Source: DATIJJ01 sp039936115 (GTDB lineage: Bacteria; Pseudomonadota; Gammaproteobacteria; DSM-16500). From it: 32,271 nt of DNA. Position numbers and translations under genes: made by a program. The stretch covers positions 1 through 32,271 of the forward strand of contig JBDTIZ010000253.1 of assembly GCA_039936115.1 (NCBI GenBank), in the 5' to 3' direction. Below, in pieces: positions 1 through 7,859 of the stretch (positions are counted from its first letter, which is position 1; every line of letters starts with the position of its first letter). A model generated the notes under the pieces. That model was not told where the DNA came from, searched no databases, and saw only the letters and a program-made list of their open reading frames with translations.

Positions 1-121
1 ATAATGCAATTTCAAATTTAAGTGAGGGTAACCACTTTCTGTGTCGAGCCATTTTATCCTCCACGGGAGGGCTATTATGGCCTAAATTTTTCAGCTTGTG
101 TGGTCTAAATTGCGGGGGTCA
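1..121 (-). mobile_element. Probable end of an unidentified insertion element
   Basis: This stretch abuts the broken end of the isomerase remnant at 122. Read leftward it carries two similar short blocks (TTTAGACCACAC and TTTAGGCCATAA), a small hairpin (CCTCC cgt GGAGG), and then a strong Shine-Dalgarno (GGAGGATAAA) in front of an ATG at 52 that opens a frame running off the window. Repeated GG/ACC blocks near an end resemble IS21-type termini, but no transposase motif is visible in the 17 codons available, so the family is a guess. That it is the agent that truncated the neighbouring gene is inferred from position alone. Confidence 0.3.
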
Positions 122-274
122 TTATAAGTTATGGTGCTCAATCGTTCTGCTCTTACAGCTCTCAATATCAGTAGGTAATATTTTCTCTAAAATAGAATGG
201 CATCCTTTAAATAAATTATCGAAGTTATTTTTTTCGACGATGTTGGAACTGAATTCCAAAATTAATTGCGGCAT
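122..274 (-). pseudogene. Truncated 5-carboxymethyl-2-hydroxymuconate delta-isomerase
   Basis: Fifty codons starting MPQLILEFSSNIVEK and containing ESCKSRTIEH match the N-terminal part of the CHMI family (tautomerase superfamily, N-terminal catalytic Pro2 present). An intact AGGAG ribosome site lies 5 bases before the ATG. Family members run to about 115-130 residues; here a double stop (TAA TGA) follows the conserved KSR-x-x-x-H segment, and unrelated mobile-element-like sequence begins. It lies 46 bases downstream of the LysE-type exporter on the same strand and was probably cotranscribed with it. The enzyme normally isomerises a homoprotocatechuate-pathway intermediate; this copy lacks more than half the fold and is presumed dead. 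Confidence 0.65.
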
Positions 275-320
275 ATTTTACTCCTAAATAGATTAGAATA
301 TTTCTTTTGGAAAATCATGA

Positions 321-941
321 TTAGAGTTTTACAAGCAAGAATCCAGCCACAACTACTAAAACAGTTGCAGATATCTTATTTATTAAATTTAAATAGAACG
401 GTTTTTCTACCAAATACTTGATACGCCGCCCAAAAAAAGCATATACCCACCCACTTGAAAATTGCAGAAAAAGAAAAGTTATTCCTAGTATCGCAATTTG
501 TAACAAACGATATTCTCCCTCGACAATGAATTGAGGAAAAATCACACTGAATAATACAATTGTTTTTGGATTCGAAAATGCAACCAGAGCACCTTTTGCA
601 TAAAGTGATGAATCTTTAGCAACTTCTAAAGCAGCAGGGCATTGTCCAGCAATAGCTTTTTTATTCCACTGAGCATAGGCTAGGTAGAGAAGATAAATAA
701 TTCCGCTCACTTGTATGGCTTTTAGAATCAATTTATGATGCTGCAGTAACTCGGTTAAACCAAATGTAAATATCACAATCGAAATTAAATAAGCATTGTT
801 TGCCCCAATTAAGATAGGCCACACATTTCGATATTGCATTTTCATGCCATTTGCCATCATGAACATTGTCATTGAACCTGGACTATAGACAATAGCAAGG
901 ACTAAAATGAAAAAAGATAGGTAGTTCGGAAATGTCATCAT
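321..941 (-). CDS. LysE/RhtB-family amino-acid exporter
   Basis: A 206-residue hydrophobic protein with about six membrane segments. The N-terminal segment ending YSPGSMTMFMMANG matches the conserved PGP/PGN-type loop of LysE/RhtB exporters, followed by the small-residue-rich second helix (GANNAYLISIVIFTFG), the YLLYLAYAQW third helix and the conserved FSNPKTIVLFSVIFPQF segment. Family proteins export amino acids or derivatives (Lys, homoserine, Thr, Leu) by proton exchange across the inner membrane; the substrate cannot be read from sequence. The ATG at 941 is followed by a second ATG one codon later; the ribosome site is weak. A truncated isomerase follows on the same strand. Length is typical (about 205 aa). 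Confidence 0.88.
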   Translation of the reverse strand: MMTFPNYLSFFILVLAIVYSPGSMTMFMMANGMKMQYRNVWPILIGANNAYLISIVIFTFGLTELLQHHKLILKAIQVSGIIYLLYLAYAQWNKKAIAGQCPAALEVAKDSSLYAKGALVAFSNPKTIVLFSVIFPQFIVEGEYRLLQIAILGITFLFLQFSSGWVYAFFGRRIKYLVEKPFYLNLINKISATVLVVVAGFLLVKL

Positions 942-1315
942 ATATTGACTTCAATGAGTTAATTATTTGGTTGAGCTTTGTAATGGATTATATTACTATG
1001 CGCATCGAATAAACTCATAATACAGTTATTTGAGTCAAGTTTACAATAACTATCAGTATACTCTCTTAGTCATCACAAGTTTTTGAGCACTCATTATTTA
1101 TCCAAAACTTTGTTCCTAATCGTTGTACTAAAATACATTGCACAGTAAATCAGCTCAGATTTTCGTCCTTATAAGACGGGTATTCAATAATACTAACTTG
1201 GATATTTGTTACCGCACAAATAAATTCAAAGGGTTAGGCGGGAGTATCGTGTATCAACGCCGAATCTTACTGACCAATCCAGATATATAAAAAATTAATT
1301 ACATATGGAGAAATT
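942..1315. other. Intergenic region, no gene seen
   Basis: AT-rich 374-base spacer between the leftward exporter and the rightward TIM-barrel gene. All frames are broken by stops, and I see no RNA gene or strong hairpin. It presumably holds divergent promoters. The only clear signal is the GGAG ribosome site at 1307-1310 for the gene at 1316. Confidence 0.5.
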
Positions 1316-2167
1316 ATGGAAAATAAAAATTGTAAAATAAAAGCAAGTGACGTGAGTTTCGTAACTGGCTATGCGCTCCAAAGCTATGCTTGCGCAGAAA
1401 AAGGTATAATTGATGCATCTTTGAATGGGTATCAATATTGGTATATTGATGGCAGTTTATCATCTGATATTGCTAAAGCATGGAATAACCAGCGAATTGC
1501 TAATATGATCAGCATGATTGAGCAGCACAAGATATATCCTATTTTTCATGGTAACTATAAAGTACCCTTAAGCTCGGATGTCGATGAATTAAGAAACGCT
1601 GCAATTGAATATACCAAAAAAGAAATTGATTTAGCGAGTGAGTTATCTGCTCCTATCATAATTCATGGCGGAGCGATTGTTGAGCCAAGGCTTATTAATT
1701 CAGTCAGAAAACAGGCGCTTAATAATTTTTTATCTTCACTAAATGAATTACAAAGCTACGCAACCAAAAAAAATGTTCCGATTTATTTAGAAAATTTATC
1801 TAATTACAAACACTATCGACCTTTCTTGTATATATTTACAAATGAAGAAGAATTTGATTTTATATTATCTTCTACTGATTTGCTGTTTTTTTTAGATTTA
1901 GGTCATGCAAATATAGGAAATATATCTCCGCAGGCTATTTTTGAAAAAAATTATAAACGTATTGTTGGTATGTCTTTTAGCAATAACAACGGACAGCAAG
2001 ATCAGCATCTCTCTTTAATGAGGGGAACGATAGATTATATACGAATTGTTTCTTCGATCCAAACAGTTGGCTGGAAAGGAATTGTAGCATTTGAAACGCG
2101 AGACAATTCTCCTTCAGCCAGTATTCTTGAACTAAGAAATATTTATAAAAATGCAGGCAATTTTTAA
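1316..2167 (+). CDS. Sugar phosphate isomerase/epimerase-like TIM-barrel protein
   Basis: A 283-residue cytoplasmic protein of the xylose-isomerase-like/AP-endonuclease-2 TIM-barrel superfamily. Family signatures occur in order: IFHGN (His78), IIIHGG (His117), IYLEN (Glu159), FLDLGH (Asp194, His197), QDQH (His231) and GIVAFE (Glu260). Glu159, Asp194, His231 and Glu260 are the expected divalent-metal ligands. Members isomerise or epimerise sugars or sugar phosphates, or cleave abasic DNA; the substrate here is unknown. The start is supported by GGAG five bases upstream. The gene converges on the enolase-superfamily gene with an 18-base gap. Two small-molecule enzymes beside a transporter suggest a catabolic or salvage locus, which is inference. 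Confidence 0.8.
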   Translation: MENKNCKIKASDVSFVTGYALQSYACAEKGIIDASLNGYQYWYIDGSLSSDIAKAWNNQRIANMISMIEQHKIYPIFHGNYKVPLSSDVDELRNAAIEYTKKEIDLASELSAPIIIHGGAIVEPRLINSVRKQALNNFLSSLNELQSYATKKNVPIYLENLSNYKHYRPFLYIFTNEEEFDFILSSTDLLFFLDLGHANIGNISPQAIFEKNYKRIVGMSFSNNNGQQDQHLSLMRGTIDYIRIVSSIQTVGWKGIVAFETRDNSPSASILELRNIYKNAGNF

Positions 2168-2185
2168 TATCTATAAAATTTTGCA

Positions 2186-3322
2186 TCATAACCTGCATCG
2201 AATCGCTGGAGTTGGATGAATTGTATACGACGTAAGCGCATATTTTTTTAAAGCTGCTTCGGTTAATTCAACTCCGGTACCAAATGATTTCGGAGGCTCG
2301 ATGCAACCATCTTTAATACTAAAATTATGTGTAAATAACCCTGGAGGTAATAAATTATCGTATTCCAGCATGTGTCCATTTTTGTATGCTGCTACTAGAC
2401 TTAAAGATAATTCATACAGCAAATGATTACAGATAGGAATACCATATTTTAAAGCAATTTCCGATATACGGATAAACCCAGTAATTCCTCCGCACCGAGG
2501 CAGGTCGGGTTGTAAAATATCGGTCAATTTATTTTTGCAAATTGCTATAAAATCCTTTTCCTCTATTATATTTTCGCCGAGCGCAATAGGTAGAACACTG
2601 CCTTGTTTTATTTTTGCAATTTCTTCCAATTTGTTTTCAGTGGGTTCTTCTAGCCAAACCATATTGAAGGGAGCGAGGTCTTTTGAAATTTGTATTGCAT
2701 CTTCAACTTTGTAACGTTGATTTGCATCTAGCATTAAAGTAAATTGATCGCCCATTGCTTTTCGGACTGTCTTAACCCGCAAAATATCATCTTTATGTCC
2801 TAGTCTTATTTTGAATGCATTAACTCCTTTTCCTTCGTATTCCTTGCATTCAGCAACAAGAGAATCAAGGCTCAGAGAGAGCCAGCCTGTTGTCCCGTAA
2901 GCAGGGATTTTAGCTTGTGCTCCTCCTAAATATTTATGGAGAGATGTTTTTTTAGATTTAATAAAGATATCCCACACAGCAATATCAACAATAGCAAGCG
3001 CAGTTAATTCTGACTGGGAGTGTTGTTCAGATTTAAGTGATGGCCAGATTCTTTGCCAATATGTCATAAGATGGGTAGCGTCATCAATTGCGCTATTCTC
3101 GGCGAGTAATTTAGAAATGATACTAGATTCTAGAATACTAATAATTTCTTTATGTGGCATATCGCTAAGGCCATAAATTAATCCATGCCCAACGAAGCCT
3201 TCGCTAGTAAATATCCTAATGTCTAATCCTTTGATATGCGTGATTTTTCTAATATGATTAGCAAACGGTTTGGTTAATGGAAAGGATAAAGCGGTAATTT
3301 GAATCTCGGTAATGATACCCAT
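2186..3322 (-). CDS. Enolase-superfamily enzyme (mandelate racemase/muconate lactonizing group)
   Basis: A 378-residue protein with the N-terminal capping domain and C-terminal barrel of the enolase superfamily. Metal ligands are Asp199 (LMLDANQ), Glu225/226 (WLEEP) and Glu250 (ALGEN). Barrel strand 2 reads K171-I-R173 where many relatives have KxK. Asp273 (QPDLPRCGG) and His300 (CNHLLYE) form a mandelate-racemase-like Asp-His dyad. Members abstract the proton alpha to a carboxylate and act as acid-sugar dehydratases, racemases or cycloisomerases; the substrate is not inferable. I prefer the ATG at 3322 because AGAGG lies at 3331-3335; an in-frame ATG at 3376 would overlap the VUT gene. Only four bases separate it from the VUT stop, implying translational coupling with the transporter. 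Confidence 0.87.
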   Translation of the reverse strand: MGIITEIQITALSFPLTKPFANHIRKITHIKGLDIRIFTSEGFVGHGLIYGLSDMPHKEIISILESSIISKLLAENSAIDDATHLMTYWQRIWPSLKSEQHSQSELTALAIVDIAVWDIFIKSKKTSLHKYLGGAQAKIPAYGTTGWLSLSLDSLVAECKEYEGKGVNAFKIRLGHKDDILRVKTVRKAMGDQFTLMLDANQRYKVEDAIQISKDLAPFNMVWLEEPTENKLEEIAKIKQGSVLPIALGENIIEEKDFIAICKNKLTDILQPDLPRCGGITGFIRISEIALKYGIPICNHLLYELSLSLVAAYKNGHMLEYDNLLPPGLFTHNFSIKDGCIEPPKSFGTGVELTEAALKKYALTSYTIHPTPAIRCRL

Positions 3323-3326
3323 AAGG

Positions 3327-4043
3327 TTAACCTCTATTAAATGTTTTGATGGTTTTGACATGCGATCTTTCTTCATATCTTGTAACTAAAAAAGCGATAA
3401 TTTGTGCTGGAAATGCTAATACTACTGAATAAATTATTTTTAGCGCTGCGGAGGCAAGAATTATTGAAGCTATTGCTGACCAACCTAGTTTTCCATATTG
3501 AATTATTAGCGTGGCTAGAACCGAATATAAAAGTTCGCTAATTCCAGATGCGCCAATACTGCGTAGCCAAAAATGCTTTCTACGCATCAATAATTTCCAA
3601 TGATCCATTAATTTTATATTAATTATTCCAGAAATAAAAAATGCAAAAAGTACGGCAAAACTAATGCGCCACATGTCACCTAAAACAACTTCGTATGCTG
3701 CTTCATTGTGCCAAAATGATGGATGGGGAAGGTGAATCAGCATCATGCAAATTGCTGAAAATATTATTTGACACAACATACCGGCTGATAGTATTTGTTT
3801 TGCAATTTTATACCCATAGATTTCAGTAATAATATCGCTTGTCGTAAACCATAAAGGGGCAACTAATTGACCTGCTTGTAAAGTAAATCCGCCTAATTCA
3901 ACTAGTCTATAACTAAACATGGACTTGCAAAGCATGATCATCATGCAAAACATAGAAAAGAAAACAAGATATTTGTACTGTTTATTTTGTTTTTCCGGCT
4001 TAGATAGCATGTGATTCAGTATTTCTAGATGATCCGCAGACAT
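3327..4043 (-). CDS. VUT-family (YhhQ-like, DUF165) transporter, paralogue 1
   Basis: A 238-residue integral membrane protein with about six hydrophobic helices. The motif TTSDIITEIYGYKIAK is the hallmark of the queuosine-precursor/VUT family, and FWLRSIGASGISELLYS matches its second conserved segment. E. coli YhhQ imports pre-Q0/pre-Q1; VUT members in general are thought to take up vitamin-like molecules. In this copy the family's Asp in the second motif (SDT in YhhQ) is Glu (SELLYS), as in the paralogue at 10080. GAGGAAAG lies upstream of the start. Tight linkage to the downstream enolase-superfamily gene suggests uptake of that enzyme's substrate rather than queuosine precursors, but this is inference. 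Confidence 0.85.
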   Translation of the reverse strand: MSADHLEILNHMLSKPEKQNKQYKYLVFFSMFCMMIMLCKSMFSYRLVELGGFTLQAGQLVAPLWFTTSDIITEIYGYKIAKQILSAGMLCQIIFSAICMMLIHLPHPSFWHNEAAYEVVLGDMWRISFAVLFAFFISGIINIKLMDHWKLLMRRKHFWLRSIGASGISELLYSVLATLIIQYGKLGWSAIASIILASAALKIIYSVVLAFPAQIIAFLVTRYEERSHVKTIKTFNRG

Positions 4044-4074
4044 GTTTTTCTTTCCTCGGTTTGCTTATGTCGTT

Positions 4075-4650
4075 TCATTTATGTTTCGCTAGTAATAATG
4101 CAGTTTTTTCTTTTATGATTTGCTCGCTTCCTTGTGTATAGCCAATGTCATAGATATCACGAATGTCCATATTTTCTAGTAAGTTTTTGTCTTTTGATAA
4201 ATCCTCTGCGGAGCGATTGAACCGCACTTTGTCCCTTGTCTCAATTGTGAAGATAAATTGTTTTGATGTGGGATCTACTTTTTTTGATACGACTGTGTAA
4301 GCAGGTTCTTTTTCAGATAAATTAAGAAAATCTATTAATTTTCCGCAAGCTGCTTGGCGAATTAGGGTTGCATGGAATTGGCTAAAATCATTTAGATTAA
4401 AATTTTTACTAATAATTTCTGCTGCCGATAGTGTCAAAATTGTATGCTTATTGGTGATCTGAATAATGAATTTTGTTTCTCCTGGGATTGAACTTAGCTG
4501 GCTAATCTCTACTATTTTAAATGGCTTAATTCCGCGAGTGTATGCTAATAACGCTTTGTATTCAGATGCTAATTTTTGTAGTACTGACATAAGAAAATTT
4601 TCACGTACAGTAGGCTTATTTATATTTAAGTTGTCCTTGTCACAGCTCAT
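4075..4650 (-). CDS. Hypothetical protein in the VUT operon
   Basis: A 191-residue soluble protein that I do not recognise. It has no signal peptide or membrane segment. The N-terminal 20 residues are polar, followed by a mixed alpha/beta core (FKIVEISQL, KFIIQITNKHTILTLSA) and a Lys-rich C-terminus. The conserved-looking segment FHATLIRQAACGKLIDFL is helical. AGAGAGG precedes the start. It lies between the regulator gene (29-base gap) and the VUT gene (31-base gap), so is almost certainly in the same transcript. The beta-rich centre is compatible with a ligand-sensing domain, but nothing shows this directly. Confidence 0.7.
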   Translation of the reverse strand: MSCDKDNLNINKPTVRENFLMSVLQKLASEYKALLAYTRGIKPFKIVEISQLSSIPGETKFIIQITNKHTILTLSAAEIISKNFNLNDFSQFHATLIRQAACGKLIDFLNLSEKEPAYTVVSKKVDPTSKQFIFTIETRDKVRFNRSAEDLSKDKNLLENMDIRDIYDIGYTQGSEQIIKEKTALLLAKHK

Positions 4651-4679
4651 TGGTTATTCCTCTCTAATAAATTTGTAAG

Positions 4680-5342
4680 TCACACTTTTTCTACTAATTG
4701 TTTCTTTAAAATTTTTTTATACTCTACAACAATACCTAATATTTTATGCTCGGGTGTAAAAATACTAATGTTATAACCCTGAACGACAGGCTTTAAGTAC
4801 ATTTGACCTTCGTCAAATAGTACCTGTTTTAGTGAAGGAATATTTTGACCTTCTTTGCGCGTAATTATGAAGTCTCGATGCTCTGCAGTAAGCGAGGGAT
4901 CGATTAGTAAAGCTGTTCCTACTGCTAGATTTTCCCAGTCATCTTCTTCGACCACGAGCGCAAAAGCATCTCTATGGTACTCAAATTCTGTTGTAACAGT
5001 ATTGTTACGTTGAGCATTTGTGTTTGGCCAGCTCGTTACTTCTTCCCAAGATAAAATTGGGATGTGATGTATTGTTTGAGGATTTTCTCTATAAGCGCCC
5101 TTGATCCGAATTTCCGACAAGGGTTCATTTCCAACCAGTTGCCCTAGTGTAATTGAAAAAAACTCAGCTAAAGGTAGTAGTGTTGTTAGCGTGGGGTTAG
5201 GGTTGTAGCGATTTCTAATTTTTTTAATTGTACTTGCAGGCAAACCCGTTCGCCTTCCTAGCTCATCAGCGCTGATGTGCATTTCGGCCATTAATAAATT
5301 TAAATTATCGCTTAGTTTATCAAACATGGGTTGATTGCGCAT
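4680..5342 (-). CDS. XRE regulator with degenerate S24/LexA-like C-terminal domain
   Basis: A 220-residue repressor-like protein. Residues about 10-70 form a cI-type helix-turn-helix (ADELGRRTGLPASTIKKI). Residues about 95-205 resemble the S24 peptidase fold of LexA/cI: the usual E-x-D-S-M serine motif appears as EEDDW (132-136), with Asp135 in the serine position, while a Lys at 172 (SLKQV) and the YLKPV strand are kept. Self-cleavage is therefore unlikely, and the domain may serve for dimerisation or ligand binding. It heads the leftward operon with the hypothetical protein, VUT transporter and enolase-like enzyme, and probably regulates it. No clear ribosome site marks the start; ATG at 5342 or at 5327 are both possible. 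Confidence 0.82.
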   Translation of the reverse strand: MRNQPMFDKLSDNLNLLMAEMHISADELGRRTGLPASTIKKIRNRYNPNPTLTTLLPLAEFFSITLGQLVGNEPLSEIRIKGAYRENPQTIHHIPILSWEEVTSWPNTNAQRNNTVTTEFEYHRDAFALVVEEDDWENLAVGTALLIDPSLTAEHRDFIITRKEGQNIPSLKQVLFDEGQMYLKPVVQGYNISIFTPEHKILGIVVEYKKILKKQLVEKV

Positions 5343-5653
5343 CCAGAGCGTTACGTCAGGTGGTGGAGTATATAGTTTATTATCAGATAAGTCTATTGAA
5401 TCGGTAAAATGGTGCCGATTTCCTCACCTGTTTGATCACACGTAATCGACAGAATGATGTCTATTGAGTGAAATTATCTATTATTCGTTGACTCATCGGC
5501 ACTGTAGTGTCAATATCAGCGTCCTTGAGCGGATTTTTGTCTATAATGTTTACGCTAATTGAAAAATTATTATCGTCAATTTATAAGCTTAAATTTTTGA
5601 TCAAGGTTGGATTAGGTAATTTAAAAGATATTGGATATCAGGAAGGTAAAAAT
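5343..5653. promoter_or_regulatory. Divergent control region between the XRE gene and the HTH-like gene
   Basis: The spacer contains an inverted repeat AATCGG-N10-CCGATT (5399-5420) and a direct repeat GTCTATTGA at about 5391 and 5459. Both are plausible operators for the adjacent XRE regulator. The direct repeats flank the inverted repeat on either side. Binding is inference from position; no experimentally known operator is recognised. Confidence 0.35.
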
Positions 5654-6088
5654 ATGCCAGCGACGGAGCCGTTGTGTAATGTAATAGGATTAAAACCGCA
5701 CAATCTTTCAAGAGAGGAATTTATTGTGTTGGAGATAGAGCTGTTTGTCAGTGTTTGCGAGGAGTTAAAGGAAATTCTTAAAACACACTATAAGGACTAT
5801 TTTCGTTTTATGAAATTTAATGAGGAAATGGAGAAAGTTATGCTTGAAGATAATTTTATACGCTTTGTAATTAACGATATATTATTGACAGAAGAATATT
5901 CCTTACAAGGAATTGCACATTATACACAAACGACAGAAGATGTAATCGAAGATGTAGCATCAGGGCTTAATCCGGCTCCATCTTTGCCATTATCACGCAG
6001 AATTATTGATTTACATAGATCTGTTAGACCCAACCTTTATCGTGAAATAATGAAAAAAATTACGACAGAATATTTAATGTCAGGTTAA
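5654..6088 (+). CDS. Small HTH-like protein, divergent from the XRE operon
   Basis: The start at 5654 is chosen because AGGAAGG sits seven bases before the ATG; an upstream in-frame ATG at 5507 lacks such a site and would add a hydrophobic 49-residue extension. The resulting 144-residue protein is acidic and helical. The C-terminal 65 residues (SLQGIAHYTQTTEDVIEDVASG followed by SRRIIDLHRSV) look like a helix-turn-helix of the kind found in small Legionella-type regulators. Its role is unknown. Pairing head-to-head with an XRE regulator suggests mutual regulation. A strong terminator follows at 6234. Confidence 0.7.
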   Translation: MPATEPLCNVIGLKPHNLSREEFIVLEIELFVSVCEELKEILKTHYKDYFRFMKFNEEMEKVMLEDNFIRFVINDILLTEEYSLQGIAHYTQTTEDVIEDVASGLNPAPSLPLSRRIIDLHRSVRPNLYREIMKKITTEYLMSG

Positions 6089-6233
6089 ATGGTGGGAATA
6101 AAAAAACTGTTCCGAATTTATTTTTAACATCATATTTATTCAACAGCAGGAAATAGGATCATGCCATGTAATTACTAAACCTGCATTGCCAAACCTTTAT
6201 TTAGCGATCGCTTAATTTTTTTGATCTTGTTTT

Positions 6234-6268
6234 CCCATCCGAGACTATAATCGGATGGGATTTTTTTT
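6234..6268 (+). terminator. Intrinsic terminator
   Basis: Perfect 9-bp stem CCCATCCGA / TCGGATGGG with an 8-base loop, followed by A and eight Ts. It ends the transcript of the gene at 5654 and insulates the MqsA gene at 6319. Confidence 0.85.
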
Positions 6269-6318
6269 AGTTTTCTACGAGGTGAAGCAATCATCTCATT
6301 TAAGGCGAGGTAAAACTC

Positions 6319-6786
6319 ATGACCAAAATTAAAATTGAACACTGCCCCTTTTGCAGGAAAGAATCATATTATCATCAAACAAAACCTATAACATTACGGT
6401 ATAAGTCCCATCCGATTACCCTAAAACAACCGGGATACTGGTGCGATGAATGTGGTGAAGGTGTGATTGGCGGCGAAGATCGCAAAGCAACACAAAAAGA
6501 ATTGCTATCGTTACGGGCAAAAATTGATGGATTACTCTCTCCCGATGAAGTTAAACATATTCGTGAAAAATTAAATTTAACTCAACAAAAAGCCTCTGAT
6601 ATTTTCGGCGGCGGCGTTAATGCATTTAGTCGGTATGAGCGTGGTGAAACACCTATTCCAAGATCAACAAGCCAACTATTAGGATTGCTAAGCTCTCACC
6701 CACATCTGCTGACTGAACTTAACAAGAATACTGTAGCAATACATGTGACTAAGCCAAAAAAAGGTAAAATGGCTACTGCTGGTTAA
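6319..6786 (+). CDS. mqsA: MqsA-type antitoxin (YgiT zinc finger plus HTH), orphan
   Basis: A 155-residue protein with the N-terminal zinc-binding half of MqsA (Cys9-x2-Cys12 and Cys42-x2-Cys45) and a C-terminal XRE-type helix-turn-helix containing FGGGVNAFSRYERGE, nearly identical to the DNA-recognition segment of E. coli MqsA; Asn101 and Arg105 correspond to its base-contacting residues. MqsA normally neutralises the RNase MqsR and represses mqsRA. No mqsR is encoded in the 230 bases upstream, where the toxin normally lies, nor directly downstream. Start is supported by GAGG upstream. It may be a stand-alone repressor or the survivor of a decayed toxin-antitoxin pair; it borders a decayed mobile region. 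Confidence 0.87.
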   Translation: MTKIKIEHCPFCRKESYYHQTKPITLRYKSHPITLKQPGYWCDECGEGVIGGEDRKATQKELLSLRAKIDGLLSPDEVKHIREKLNLTQQKASDIFGGGVNAFSRYERGETPIPRSTSQLLGLLSSHPHLLTELNKNTVAIHVTKPKKGKMATAG

Positions 6787-6829
6787 GCGCGTATTACAGA
6801 AAAATATAAAGCGTTCGCAATTCGGGAAC

Positions 6830-6985
6830 AGCGAACACAAACAAGTGGGACGCGGGTTCAATTGATTTTCAAGTACCAAATTTTTAGGGGTACTTTTCGG
6901 GGTATCACGATCAACAAGAATTTAAAAAATATAGTTTAATAAAAAAACTAAATCTCCAACTCGATCCCCGCCGCCCCAAATATTC
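6830..6985. other. tRNA/tmRNA 3'-end-like sequences, possible attachment-site remnants
   Basis: Two short stretches look like broken tRNA T-arms: GGACGCGGGTTCAATT at about 6849 and CTCGATCCCCGCCGCCCCA at about 6960. Between them is TTAGGGGTACTTTTCGGGGTATC, a G-rich sequence of the kind that follows tRNA ends at P4-type integrase attachment sites. The P4-type integrase remnant begins 75 bases further on, the usual att-int order. No complete tRNA can be folded. Interpretation as decayed att sites is inference. Confidence 0.35.
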
Positions 6986-7057
6986 CTGAACCGGTACCCA
7001 GAGCGGGTTTTAGCTTCGCGCAATTCGGAGGACAATAGACTTTCAGAAAATTCCCCC

Positions 7058-7290
7058 ATGCCATTAACCCATGTAGCAATAAAGAACGCAAAACCACGAG
7101 AAAAAGCTTCTAAACTAGCTGATGAAAAAGGCTTATTCTTATTAATTGTTACTTTGTAACAAAATGCGCACTGCAATTATCACCTCAGTTTTTCGTACGG
7201 CCTGGCGAGTTACGCAAAGCTGAATGGTCTGAGTTTAATTTTGAAACAGCCGAGTGGCGAATTCCTGCAGAAAAAACCATGTATTTTTAA
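7058..7290 (+). pseudogene. P4-type tyrosine integrase remnant with large internal deletion
   Basis: The first reading frame (7058-7159) begins MPLTHVAIKNAKPREK and continues KLADEKGLFLLIVT, the typical N-terminus of P4-type integrases (usual form MPLTDTAIRNAKP...KLxDGxGLYLLV). After a TAA at 7157 a second frame (about 7168-7290) gives FFVRPGELRKAEWSEF and AEWRIPAEKTM, the core-domain segment holding the first catalytic Arg. In an intact protein of about 400 residues roughly 200 residues separate these blocks; here they almost touch, so the middle is deleted, and the H-x-x-R and catalytic Tyr segments are gone. It marks a former genomic island. Confidence 0.75.
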
Positions 7291-7322
7291 ATCCAGCATC
7301 CGTCACAATAATTGGACGAGAA

Positions 7323-7745
7323 TCATGCGGAGGTAACTTTTTTTATTGATTTAAAAAATTTAGAAATAGTGCACAAATTAAGTGTACCAATAGTATGAAC
7401 TTCCTCATAAAGTGTAACGGTTCTTCCTTCCGCCGGTATAGCTGCTCGCGAAAAATAAAATGTTCCGCAAGGTGTAAGTACTGATCCATCAACAATTATG
7501 ATGGGTCTAGTATTGTTTTTCAAATGATGATCGCTCAGTGTCTTATAAAATACTTTGCTTCGTGCATGTAGCGTTTAATACAATATTTTACACCCGCTAT
7601 AGAGGAAAGAGAGCGACCTAAAGCATTCACAGATAAGTTTCGACAAGCAATCAAAGATTCAGCGCCAACAAAAAGAGATTCTCAAATTCTTTTGTCAATT
7701 CGATGTGTCATAGGAAAAATTTGTGTAATAATTCTCGCGCACGCA
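7323..7745 (-). pseudogene. IS4-family transposase remnant
   Basis: Read leftward from an ATG at 7745 the three frames together give MRARELLHKFF, then LIACRNLSVNALGRSL and GVKYCIKR, then NNTRPIIIVDGSVLTP and AIPAEGRTVTLYEEVH. These are successive N-terminal blocks of IS4-group transposases, including the first catalytic Asp (IVDGS). At least two frameshifts or stops interrupt it, a short stretch after CIKR is missing, and the C-terminal half with the remaining catalytic residues is absent. It abuts the integrase remnant, on the opposite strand. Confidence 0.7.
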
Positions 7746-7859
7746 TTTGGATTTCCTTTCCTATTAATCTTGGTCAATCAGGAGAAAAGTACAAATTTAA
7801 TTGCGCATCAATGTTTTATTTTCCTATCTTTTTGTTTTTAAGATAAATATATTAAATAT

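Noticed and set aside
96..287. 63-codon rightward ORF
   Set aside because: It is antisense to the CHMI remnant, which has a ribosome site and family similarity on the other strand.
6089..6318. Possible mqsR toxin upstream of mqsA
   Set aside because: All frames are closed by stops, and no MqsR motif is seen; the region holds a terminator instead.
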